Shown: positions 35,160 to 47,800 of the stretch, piece by piece | Numbering within the stretch: position 1 is the stretch's first letter | Layout: each line of letters starts with the position of its first letter | Program-made: the position numbers and the translations under genes | NCBI RefSeq assembly: GCF_902148855.1 | Contig: NC_043962.1 | Span: 18,596,611-18,660,610, forward strand | DNA: 64,000 bases | Direction of reading: 5' to 3' | DNA from: Sphaeramia orbicularis | Lineage: Eukaryota > Chordata > Actinopteri > Kurtiformes > Apogonidae | Notes under the pieces: generated by a model | The model's database searches: none | The model's input: only the letters and a program-made list of their open reading frames with translations | What the model was told of the DNA's origin: nothing

Positions 35160-37012
35160 AACACTTGTGAAAACATCAGAGAAGGCTTATGAATGCAAAA
35201 GTAAATATATGACACACATACACACACTATAACACAGCTCTAAATCTCCATATTTGATTCTGCATGAATTAAAAAGTTCTCCTATAAGAGGGTAATTTTC
35301 AACTGACTCTTAACAGGTAGAAACACAACTGGTCACAAGTGAGCAAACCTGCTGTTTCCAGTCCGACTCTGACTTGCTCTAGCTTTTGCGATGTTGCCAG
35401 AGTAACTTGTTTTCCCTGTGTTGTATTCAAGGCCACTAATCTGCATTACTGAATGAGACAAACAAAATTAATCGAAAGATTCCTTTCTCTAAACATATGA
35501 AATAGCTGACTCCCAAATAAGTGCACATCCCCACTGCACCACATGCACGCCAGATTTATTTTTACAAGGAACAAGCCAGATTTTTGATTGTAAAAGGAGT
35601 GGCATAGATTTACTGCATCCACAACAAATGTGTATGTATTCCTTTATGAGTTCTTTAGCTATTACTCACAAGGAGCTAGTTTGTCAGTGCTGTGTGTGCT
35701 CTTTCTGTGCTCTGTACTCCTGCAGTAATGAATGGTGCTGGTTAGACTATTCTGTCTCCGTCAGGCTTTTGGGGGGCCTACAGAGAAGCTCCTATAGGGT
35801 TTCATTAATCTGGCTGTCAGAAAGTATATGGGTGCTATGTTTTGTACGGGTCATGGTGGGCAGCTGTGTTACCACTGCCCTCTTCCTTGTACAGGCTCTT
35901 CATTCCCTGACAGGGCAGTCCACAGGATGGTTAGCTGACTGATTTGGTGAGTGGGCATGTGGGTAAAGCTGGAAACAGGGAATATATTGCATGTTACTGA
36001 GCTTTCACTGTTTGCACTGTCTGAACTGCTCTATAATTACGAATTAAATAGTTATCTGAGAACTGTAAAGTTTGGAAATTCCACATTAGGAAAGTTCTGA
36101 TGTCTGATGTGATTTAAAGTTAACAGCACAACTTTACAAATAATCTGGACCATTAATAGCTGTATGAGAATGTCATATCCCTTTATTTCACACCTGTAGT
36201 TACATATTCAACACTGCCTTGCTAATTATGTTTGCATCATGCTATATTTACACAACTTGTAAGATTTTTCACCTTTTCCTCACTTTAAAGGAAAGGTTAG
36301 TAATATTATGCACTAGAGGCCCTTCAGTGCATTTTATCTGCAGACAAGAAGAAATATGCACTTACAATCTATAAATTTACTTCATGTATTTACAGTGTCA
36401 CCTCACTATGGATTTACAATAATATCCATCCATCCTTGTTGACAGTATACAGCAGCTACAAAATAAAAAGATTAGATCTCCTTCTGGCTTCGTACCTTAA
36501 AGAATTTTTAGCCTAGCATCGATAAAAATTAAATGTAACAATGTTTGATACTGTCAGATCTAAAAACATCCAGCATACACAGCTCCTGTGGCTTGTTTAA
36601 ATGTGTATGTGTCACTTTCTTCCATTTATTGCCTGTGCTAAATCACACCTGCTCCTTGTTCATCTACGCGTGGCCACACCTAAGAGGCGCTACTGTGACA
36701 TGATGCTTAATAACAATCAAGCACTCTCTCAATCTGCACCAAAAGAGCCTAATCCACTCTGACAGAGAAAACACCTGATGGCCCTGCATGCTGCTCACAT
36801 CTCCACCAATACCTTCTCCACACACACAAACACATACCACTGCTGAAGGTTTTATGCCTGCTTGCTATGCTTAGGTAATCAGAGGTATACCACTTTAGAA
36901 AATATGAAGTGGATCTAGTGTATGCTAATATCATTCGCTCACTTTCTCCCTGTCAGATATGATTAGGTCAGGCCTGTATCCTTACATTGATCTCAGCTCA
37001 GAGAAGACAGGC

Positions 37013-37100
37013 TGCTCACACCAGCTATGGCAGCAAGATGCCAGCTCTTTATCTATGCGGTTTTGTGTACAACATTTTCATGACTGACTGAGGTTGCTAT
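37013..37100 (+). repeat. duplicated segment in znf536 intron 1, copy 1
   Basis: Shares with 37697-37785, in the same order, GCTCACACCAGCTA, CTCTTTATCT, GGTTTTGTGTACA and CATTTTCATGACTGACTGAG, separated by diverged spacers. It is not a named repeat that I recognise. Confidence 0.8.
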
Positions 37101-37696
37101 GGACCATAGGCAGCAGCAGCAGGTGGCTGAGACTCCCCAGACGTTTTATTTGGGAAGGACATTACTGCTGTCTCTTGACTTCTCTCTTTTTTTTTTTTTT
37201 TAAGTGAAATTCTTAAATCTCTCTTGTCTGTTAACCAGGTAGGATGGAGCTAATGTGAACTGCTCATAAAAAGAAATGCATATAAGATCTATAATAGTTA
37301 TTTAAAAAGATGCCATGGGAAAAAAAGCTTTCTGAAGTTGAGTTTGATCAATCATTATTGATTGTATGCAGACTTGAGAGTGAATACTCTGTACAGCATT
37401 ACACATCCAAGGCTGCAGTGCAGTAATGACATTAATAGAGGCAAATGCAATAATAGTTCAAATTACTGTAATCCTTGAAAGTGGGTAGGAGGTGGTGGTG
37501 GTGGTGGTGGTGGTGGTGGTGGTGGGGGGGCATCCTCTGTCCCCTTCCTCTGTTCCGGCATGACTGCTAAAGAATAACAGGTTAACAAATATACTCTACA
37601 CATGTACTGTATTGTCATATAATTCCTTCACATTTATCCTGTCAGATTAGTCTAAGTCCAAATTGATTTGTGATCTAGAATTCGGGGTTGATTCAT

Positions 37697-37785
37697 TGCT
37701 CACACCAGCTACAGCTCCTGGCCAGGCAAACTCTTTATCTGTGTGGTTTTGTGTACATCATTTTCATGACTGACTGAGGTTGCAG
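37697..37785 (+). repeat. duplicated segment in znf536 intron 1, copy 2
   Basis: The direct partner of 37013-37100, about 0.68 kb downstream. The best kept part runs from GGTTTTGTGTACA through CATTTTCATGACTGACTGAG to GGTTGC. Confidence 0.8.
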
Positions 37786-38630
37786 TCCAGGATGATGTAA
37801 GCCTGTGTTAATTCAGTGTGGACAGTGCAGGCTTTGTTCTGTGCCCTTTGGTGCTGCACTAGAGCTGTGCAGGGCTCGCTTATGTGACCTCTACCATTGT
37901 AGCGCGATGTGAATTTGAAGCTTTGTTTGCTGCTACAGTTGAATCAAAAAAGAGAGCTGGGCAGGGGAGAAGTGGTGCACATTTTTGCTTTCCATTTAGA
38001 TAGTCTTCCTTTAACTTGAGTTTGCATTTTTGCATCATTAAGTTGTTTATTTTTCTTAGTACTCTTGTGACATAATTATCCTGGTAAAGGTTTTATTCAA
38101 ATATGCAATAGACCTGCTGAAAAAGCTTAACTTTAATCTTTTTTAAAGCATTTCACACATTTGTGAAATGCAAAAGGAAGGGCAAGTAGAAGCAGGCAGT
38201 CTTTGATGTTTGTGCTGCCGTAGTATTGTGTGTCAGTACAAAATGAGATCAAGACGAAGATTTTCACCTTACCCTTTAGTAAAGATGATATATTTGTTGA
38301 GGAAGCCTTTGTGGTTAGACTTAATCAGCATTTTCACAGTCTCCAACAATAATCTAAAACCACAGGTATACTTAACACAGGATGAAGACAGTCAGAATCT
38401 GCTTTTGCTCTGTTTCCTGACCTATTTGTGGTGCATCACTGGCATTATGAAGAAGCTGCAAAAGTACAGATTTACACACCTAATTGACAGTATATAACTC
38501 TGCTGACATTTCGTTCACTCTTTCTTTATGTTTATGATACAGAAATGAATGTATTTGAATATTTTTTTTTTGTTTTGAATAAATTTAAAGGCACTTAATT
38601 TTGACTTTTTTTTTTTTTTTTCGTTTTTAG

Positions 38631-38834
38631 GTCTGAGCTTCAACAAACAGACGTTTCATCTCAGCATGAGTCTACATCCTGTTTCTACTGAACAAGTGTA
38701 AACAGTCAGCATACAGTTCACCACTGTTCTTTGGACTGTCCCAGATAGATACCCCTGACCACTGTACTGTAACATCACCCAGTCCTTAAAAGTACGGCTT
38801 CATTACCCCATCCACCCACCCAATTAGGAGCCAG
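38631..38834 (+). other. znf536: znf536 5'UTR part of the first coding exon, with upstream ORF
   Basis: The acceptor TTTTTAG at 38624-38630 opens the exon. An 11-codon upstream frame (38666-38701) ends well before the main ATG. In the main frame there is a stop at 38787-38789 and no ATG between it and 38835. Confidence 0.65.
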
Positions 38835-41800
38835 ATGGCGCTTCTGGCCAATCAAATCATGGATGCAAGGATTCTTAGCAGTATGAACGGGAGAGTAGAG
38901 CTCTCCCAGTTTTTGAGGGTCACCAATCAAAGCATCGTGTCACAGGTAAATTCGGCTCCAGATGACAACCGTAAGAACAGGAAGTATCCCTGCCCGTTGT
39001 GTGGAAAGCGTTTCCGTTTCAACAGCATCCTTTCCCTTCACATGCGTACACACACGGGTGAGAAGCCCTTTAAGTGTCCGTATTGTGACCACAGGGCTGC
39101 ACAGAAGGGCAACCTGAAGATACACCTCCGTACTCACAAGCAAGGCATTCTGGGCAAAGGCCGTGGGAGAATTAGGGAGGAGAACAGGCTGCTTCATGAG
39201 CTGGAGGAAAGGGCGATACTAAGGGACAGGCAGATGCGAGGCGGCCATGTTGGTTTTCAGCAAACATCCAGTATAAACCTCCATCAGAAGTCCCCGCTGT
39301 CACAGACTGTCCTGACACAACCCCAATTTTTAACCACCTCAGGGGTTGCTGAAAGCGAACCACGTGCGTCCACGTCGCCTAAAGTTGCTACTGTCCATGA
39401 TGAATCAGCACAGCCCCAGCCAACAGGTTTCCGCTGCTCATTCTGTAAGGGAAAGTTCAGGAAGCAGCAGGAGCTTGAGCGTCACATCCGGATTCTACAC
39501 AAACCCTATAAATGCACCTTGTGCGAGTTTGCTGCCTCACAGGAAGAAGAGCTCATTGGCCACGTCGAGACTACACATATAACTGCTGACTCAGGCCCGG
39601 GTCCAAAGGCCGCAATGGGGGCAACTGACAAGGGGAAGCCTGTCGGTGAATTCCCCTGTGAGGTGTGTGGCCAGACCTTCAGCCAGGCCTGGTTCCTAAA
39701 GGGCCATATGAGGAAACACAAGGACTCTTTCGAGCACTGTTGTCAAATCTGCGGCCGTCGTTTCAAAGAACCCTGGTTTCTTAAGAACCACATGAAGGTC
39801 CACCTCAACAAGCTGGCTGCTAAAAGTAACCTCCCTCCTGAACATGATGGCTCTGTTAACATGAGCAGTCTCACACAGGACCATCACAGCAACCTCTACT
39901 CCCAGTACATCTCCCGCATTCACAACCGGTTTCTCTCAGCGGAGAGAGCTGACCAGCCAGACTATAATCACATGATTGCCTTGGCAGGAGTTGACATGAA
40001 GGTTAGAGAGATGTTAGGGAGGATGATGTCTGCGGGTCCAGGACCTCTGACAGATGGCGAGAGCTTTTCTTTGTTGGGTTTAAATCATCTTCACCCTCCG
40101 CTGAGCTCCACAAGCCTGGAATATCTACAGAAAGTCGTTTCTAACAGAGATGCAGTCAACAGCAGCAGCAGCAGCAGCAGCAACAACTATCCGGCCTGGC
40201 AGATCATGACACCTGGGCTGCCTGCTGAACAGCAAATGTTCAATCCGAAAAGCCAGCAGCAGCAACAGTGCTCCTCTTACCTGCCTGCAGAAGATGGAAA
40301 AGTGTCGCTTGGTGACCCAGACACCAAGGCCATCAGCCGACCCAGTAGCCCAGGCAGCCTGAGTCATCATGGACTGTCAGAGATCATCACAGAGACGGGG
40401 AACTCCCACTCCAGCAGCTCCCTGGACCATAGACCACGATCTTCTTCACCAGCTACAGGTAAACCATGTCAATAAAATGTCATTTTATAAAGGCCTAATT
40501 TAATTTTATTTCTAATTTAGCCCTTTTGAGATGGAAAGAGACAATACTTTCTTGGATTAACTATTCAGACTTAGAGAAAAATACTACTACAACAATGTAA
40601 AAATACTGCATGACAAGTTAAAGTCAGTAAAAGTAACGTAAAGCTGCATAAGGAAGGTATGTTTTTTCAAACTGTGGGTGTTTTGCTGTTCTGAGTGTTA
40701 GCAGCAAAAGTCATTGAAGTTAAAGTATATTGCTCCGTCTGACTGATTAATTATTCTTTGATATATAATTACATTAATAATGAAGCATTACTGTTAGAGC
40801 AGTGTCTTAGTGTAGTAGGGTCTAGAAGTGGAGCTAGTTTTAACTACTTTACAATTTTCTTTGTATGCGAAAACCATATAAAACTGACAGCTCATGACAC
40901 AACTCATAGTAGACATTTTCCCTAGTTTTCCATTTTTATTGACTTGTAACTATAAAATGTAAACACATTAAAAGTGAGTGAAGAAGCTAAACCTGTCAGA
41001 CAAATATAGTCAGCAAAAAGTAAAATATTTGCAAAGTTTTTAAAGTTGCATATAATGGATATACTCAAAGTACGAGCCTACTGCAGTGTAGTTAGTTAAT
41101 TTCCACTGCTGTTTACAAGGCATTGAATCAAAACTACAAGATAGAAACAAGTCAACACACTTCATCATCTTTTACATATGTGTGTAATTTTTCAAAAATA
41201 TATAAAAGCTAAGTGACAGCTTTGGCTTTGTCTGTCTTCCCACTTGGTGTAGGTGGACATGAAGCGCAGGGTCAGCAACACCACTACAGATATTACTGTT
41301 ATCAACAAGGACTTTGTCTTCCTTTTAAAGATAATGGCATCATGTTGAATTGTAGGGATAATTAGTACCCTCTATTTTATATCCGTCACATCCCCACCCC
41401 TTGCCTACGGGGGCACAAGATGTTAATGCATGCCATCTGGTGTTTTTAATGATTTGATATATACCACCCAGTGATTTTTATGATTTGATCTACCACCTGG
41501 TATTTTTATTGATAGTCTTCTGTTCCACCTGGTGATTTGGATGATTCGGCTCTCTGGGTAAATGCCTTTCTTGTCATGGCATCCTGCTAACATGTTATCA
41601 TGAGCTTAAACTACTGCTATAACAGCGTTGTTAAAAGAACTGTCTGCTCTGTTTCTTCATTGCTTGTATCTATGGTTATTTTATTCCAGGGTCGGAGCAG
41701 TGCTGTAATGTACATCTAAGTCTAATGCACCCTTGTGGGATTTGATCCAGTATCCTCTTAAATGATGGCCGTATAGCAGAGATAAATGGATCAAGTCTAA

Positions 41801-44800
41801 TCTCATTAGACGTTTTGTTTCCATATTGTACACACATACTGGTATCTGTGTATTTACATGTAAATGCTCACATTTTATGGCCAAATCCCTCTCTGGTTGC
41901 TCTTTAAGAAACATATTCAAGCTCTGTTGTTTTTACTTTCCCTCTTCTCCCCTATCTCCAAGACCATACGGTGTCACTTCCAGAAACATTTATGATAGCT
42001 GGCTAGCTGAGGATTTGAGTGCACACAGTTCTGGGATGGCACATTCAGTATCAGACTCTAATTTCAGTCAATATTAAGCATGGAAACTAATTCATTGTAA
42101 AGGTCAGGCGTCATTGCTTTAGTCAATGATGGATCCGGCAGGCTCTCTCTCCCCCTCTCCTCCTCTCCTCTCTGTTCTTAGTCCTGTGTAATGGTAGACT
42201 CACTCTGGGGGCTTAGCACCGCATTGTTTAGCTCTGACAATATATCCCAGAGACCTCTGCAGCTGCTCCCTGCGCTCACAATGACAGATTAATTAACACA
42301 ATCACACGCTGCTGGCCCTGGCTCAACACACAGGTCTGCTGCGGGACAGATAGGTAAATCCTACACATATGGAGAACACGCACCACTTGATGAGGGTTTA
42401 ATAACAGGGATAAGTTTTTTCGGAGGTGGGGGGTTGTAACTGATCAAGTCTGTCTGTCTCTATAGTCGGACGTGGAGGAAGAGAGTGAGAGAGTGTGTTT
42501 TCTAATTCAGGAGAGCGGAGATGCTGAGGAAGAATTACCACTGCCAGATGTTCAGCTTGAGGAACATTGATTAGTCCAGAATTACTGGCTGCATTATTCA
42601 TAGTCAGCCTATGGTGGTCATGAAGTTATTGATGTTCTCAATATGGATAGCAAATATAGTACAGTCATGGCTGTCAAAATGAGAGACGGCTTCTTTCCTT
42701 AATACATCCAGATACAGTGCTGGATTTAGATTTCAAACTACACATACACATCATCCAAAAATAGAAGTAAAGCTTTGGTTTCAATAGGAGTATGTTATGA
42801 ATACTTCTCTCAGCATCTAATCAGGATAGATTTAAAAATGCGTGTTGACTTTAATTATAATCTGAGATTAAGAATAACATCTCTTCTTAAATGATAAACT
42901 AATGAAGGGTGCATGCTTCAGGCCTCTGACCTACATTGGACCAGTTAGATCCCTGCTCCAAATAAAAACATGCCTAACAAACATAAAATGCTCTGACAGT
43001 TATTAATTAGTCCCATTCAATATTCTTAACCTCAAGGTCAATGAGCAGACACCATGTAATGATGTTGTACGCACATGTGTTTTGTCCCTCATTCCCTGCC
43101 TTTATGCTACTTTTACTGTAAGAGCAACAGTCAAGTACAACTAAAACGATAACCATCACTTTCCTGCGAATGGAAATTTGAGCAGTAGTTTACCAAGAAA
43201 CACAGATAAAGTAGGCAGCCATACAGAATATCACTTTTCATTTGGGTGTTCCAGTTACATCAGTCTATTCTTTGTGATTGGTGACAGTAAAAGTATAGTT
43301 TAACCAAAAGGGTCCTTATCTAACTCAGTCCTCTGTCAGGCTTAACAAATTCAGCTCTTATTCAGAGATCAGAGTCAGTCTGACTGGTTTGTCTAAACTG
43401 ATTACCTGTTGGCTTTTCTGTCTCCCTCTCACTTCTGTCTTTTAATCCTCTTTTTAATTATTATTGCAGATATGAGGCTCAAATTAAGCTCAAAATGCTT
43501 GTTTTCCTAGCATGCAGATAAAAAGATTTACCCAGGGAGTTCTGAACACCTGCCTTGAAATATTGTTCCACCGTCTCCTGAATGCCATTTGGCTTAATTG
43601 ACTTGGAAACGTCCCAAATGCGTCATTGACTATGTGGTCTAATTAATATTAATAATATATGCTATTATAAACATCAAAGAACATCTGGTGCCCCTGTTTT
43701 TCTCACCAGTCTTGTGTGTGACTCTCACTCTCACTCTGTTTCATCTTAAACCAAACCAGCCACCATGTATCAGTGTTTTGCATTTCAGGTGCTTGATTGC
43801 ATATAAAGAAAGAACCAAAGCCCCACTGTATATGGAGTTTGATGCCTACAATATAACTGCCAAATGCCTATGTAAGCATATAGTATGTGGGGCTGTGATT
43901 GCATTGACGGTGATGTATGGTTGTAAATCTTAAAGCCTATTTCCATATGAAATGAATCACTTGTCCAAGCCCAGCTGCATGCTTTTTCCATAGACACGGC
44001 TCACTTGAGGCATTTATTTATTTATTTATTTATTTACCTTTTCCTCCGTCTTGCACATCCAGTAAGGGCGGATAACTCATACGCATCACTTCATTAGATG
44101 CTCTGTGTTAGGTGAGAGAGGCTGGGGTTTGTAATGATGCAGTAATTGGAGTTTTGGTTGATAAATCTAAGCTCTAAAATTACTCCCCTCACATAATGTG
44201 AGCCTCAGCAGTGTAAGTAAATCTTAAACTGATTAAGTTAGCATGAACCAGGCAATCACAAAGATGGCACTCGTCCAAAGGAAGAGAAAAAAAGCAGAGT
44301 CTTCAGTCTTTGTGTTGTTTTACCGCTCTCATGTAGGCTGGCAAATGGGTTTAGGAAGGTCCATGCTGAAAGATGAGGTCAGATATATGTGTTTTCTGCA
44401 TTTGGAGCTGGCCGGTAATGTCATCGTAATTTAAACCACAGAATAATTGAGATATATAGCGTGTCTGAAAGACTTCCATTAAGCTGTTTGGATTTTTTTG
44501 TCTGTTACTGGAGACAAGGGTGTGGCACTGTTGAAGTCTCTTTCCCGCACTTGAACACCCACGCACGTCGCCTCACATATGTAATGTACGCAGACATTAA
44601 ATCAAACATACTGTACACACTCACACACTCACTCACACACTCACGCTCAAACAGCACAAAGAGGGGTGACTGTCTTCAGTTCAAGGACATAAATTTGCCA
44701 TTTCAGCTGTGATTTTTCAATTTCATTAGGTTCAGCTCTATTTAATTAATATGTGGGTGTTATTTTACGGTTTTGTAGATTTGAAATATTAAAAAACAGC

Positions 44801-47800
44801 CCGCCTTTTACTGCCATTCAGCTCACAATAGTGGTTTTTCTATTAAACTTGGAAACAAAGTAAAGTAACAACTACAGATCATTAGATTTAGATTTACCTC
44901 AGAGAATTACCTCAGGGTCAGATCTTGAGGTGTATGAAATTGATATTTCTCTGGCGGGGATGAATCACTGTTGTAACTCAGATATTAGTCCATTAAAGAA
45001 GAACAATAAGGCATCAATATGCATAGAATTAAATTAATGGTGGTGGGTTTATCTCCCTATCCCAGACGCATCCCTAAAAGACACAGTATAATGTATGACC
45101 TGACCTTCAAATGCCAGGAGAGTGTTGGGCAATAAACTGCCAATATTTGTGGCTTAATGGCGTCGGATGACTTTTACTGTAATTGGAATGGCAGCGAAAC
45201 AGCTGGGCTGTTTAAAGACAGTGCAAGGCTGAGGTCTCAGACAATCACTAACTCAAAATGGTCACAGGGAGTGTGTTTAACCCTGGAGGGTGTTTCTGTG
45301 ATGGCTATAAGGATTAAACTGTAGGTAAACAGAAGGAAGAAGGCATAAAAATTACCTGCAATTAAAAGTTATGGAGAGCACAACCAAACCATGTATCCAG
45401 ATGGTTATTACTCACAGGCTAAAAAGAGAAAAATTAGCCTTTGTCATCCTCCACAATAATACACTTTGTACTTTTTGAATTATGCTCCCAACACACCAAT
45501 TTTTCAAGTGTAAAGCAAAAATAAACTCAGCTGCAGTGTATGGTGTGGTTAATCAGAACTGCTCACATGTTGGATTTCGTTATTTTTGACTAGAAAACAT
45601 AGTTAGCGGTTTTGATGGAATGGGGTTCTTGTCTACGACATCTGCCTTGTTCTAGTTGCTTTACAATTTCACTGTTTATTATTTGTGGAAGAATCTTGTT
45701 TGGTGTTAACATCTTTGGGTGTATTTATTGCACATGGTGGTGGCGTCCATACTGTAAAATGATGGATCACTGGAGCTGAAAGCTGATTACAAGCTTGATT
45801 TACTGCAGGGCAGCACTTAAATCATTCAACTCAGCCTGGTGTGGGATTGCAACATTTTCATGTTTAGACAACGGTTGTTGGTACATACTTTTCTTGGAGG
45901 AAAATGCTCAATATGCCTCATATACACATACTTTCCTGATTTGATTTGGATTGTATTGTTTTTGCCGTTTTCGCTTGTTTTAGGTGAGAAAGTCTACAGG
46001 TGTCCACCCTCCAGTGACTACACCACTGCACAGACAGCTTCCCTGGGGTTCCATCTGGATCGCTACCACTTCCCCCACTGGCAGAACAGCAGAGATCTGT
46101 CTTCTCCACTGCAGCCCACCAGCAGTAGCTCCAGCTCCAGCCCCAACCCCAAGATCCGACCGAGGTCAAGGGAAGACTGGAGCCCTGCTGCAGGTCACTA
46201 TCTTGGCCTGGACGGTGAAAATGCCCTTCTGATCAAAAAGCAGTCTGATCTTACTGACAAAGAAGCAAGCGTGGACAATTCTATATCTGGTCAAAGCAGG
46301 AAGTCCCAGTTTGAGCCTTTAGATTTGTCTGTCAGACCAGAGTCTCTATCATCCCTGGTACAGATGTCTGGTGTTTTTAGTAATGGACTTTCTTCCTCTA
46401 TTGCCCGCCAGCTACAAAGTTACTCTAACTCTGCAGCTGAAATCAGTGTGAAACCAGCATTTCCGTGCGACCTTTTGGTCCAGGGAACAAAAGAAGAGAT
46501 GAACGCACAGAATGCAGCCTCCACAGGTCACAGTGGTAAAAGTGAATTTGAGAAAACGCCACCTGAGTTAGGGAGGGAGACTGAAAATGACGATGCTACC
46601 AAGTGGAAGATCCTGAAAAATAATGTCCTGGAGCCGGAGGAGCTTGGACAGTGTGATTTCCAGGGTCCTGGTGAGAAGAATGATGAGCCGGGACAGCGGG
46701 CCAGACCTATTGCTGAATCCCCCATCTCTTCTCTGGAGAGCTTGACTCCAGGACAGGCCATTTCCCTCCAACACCAGGCTGGCCTCCTCTCCTTTCTCAG
46801 ATCCCAGGGGAACCTGAACAGTGCAGCTGCCAGCGCTCAAAAAACCACACTGAATGGTGGAGGGAGCGTGGAAATAGATGGTGCATCAGGTGAGTTCCAG
46901 CTTATACATCATACAGGCTAAATGCAACTGTCACTGTCCACAATATGTAGTTGGTAGTTCCTGAAGATTTGAAAGTACATATTGCCATCTAGTGGACAAA
47001 CAAAGGTTGTTCATTCTTTTTGCTCCAGCTTGTTATCTCCTTTCAGATGCTTTGTAGCACACGATAAAATGTGATAGACCACTGCAGATGGCTTGTTAGG
47101 GAAGATAACAATATAACAATTCCTTAACTTTATTTTATATAGACACTGACAAACTGTTTTACCATGTATGTGTGGCATTGTCACCCTTCAGGATGCTGCT
47201 ATAGAATCCCCAAAAAAGTTTTTGGCTGTATCTCATCCCTGATCACCTGACAGCGGAAGTGTGAAGAGTGAGTGTGAGTGTGTGAACGAATCATGCCAAT
47301 TATGAACAGCACACTTCCCTGATACTTATAGCACATTGAGTTTTTCTTCTTTCTTTCTTTTTTTTTTTTTTTTTTTAAATCTCTGATCTCAAGTAAGGGC
47401 TAAAGAAGACACAGGTGTGTGCCACTGATTACCCCTACACTTTAAGAGATGATATAATCTCCTTGTATGATAAGTTACAAATCGCCCAAACCAATGAAGC
47501 CCACTGATGGAGAGGCTTAAGCTCTTGTGCTGGTGTGATATGCTTGCTGAGTGCAGATTTAATAATGCTGTCTCTCAGGAGAGGGAATCCAACAGCTGGG
47601 GTCTTTGATATGCATGTATTATGAGTGCAACATGATACACCTTCCCTCTGATCCCCCTCTTATTCAGAAACTCAATATGTTCATGTGAAAGACAGGAAAG
47701 TGCCTGTCAACTCCATTAGGGATTAACATCTGTTCCCTTTCTTTATGATTCTAACAGCAAGATGTAGTTTTCTATTTGATTGTACAGATGGTTATTATAA

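Larger units (their letters stand above)
30643..38630 (+). other. znf536 intron 1, transposon-poor and possibly regulatory
   Basis: About 8 kb with simple repeats (poly-T 31255-31289, GT runs at 34138-34186 and 35087-35158, GGT run 37492-37524) but almost no recognisable transposon. Complex blocks, such as 33120-33260 and the two similar segments near 37.0 and 37.7 kb, look like candidate enhancers. No coding exon was seen. Confidence 0.5.
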
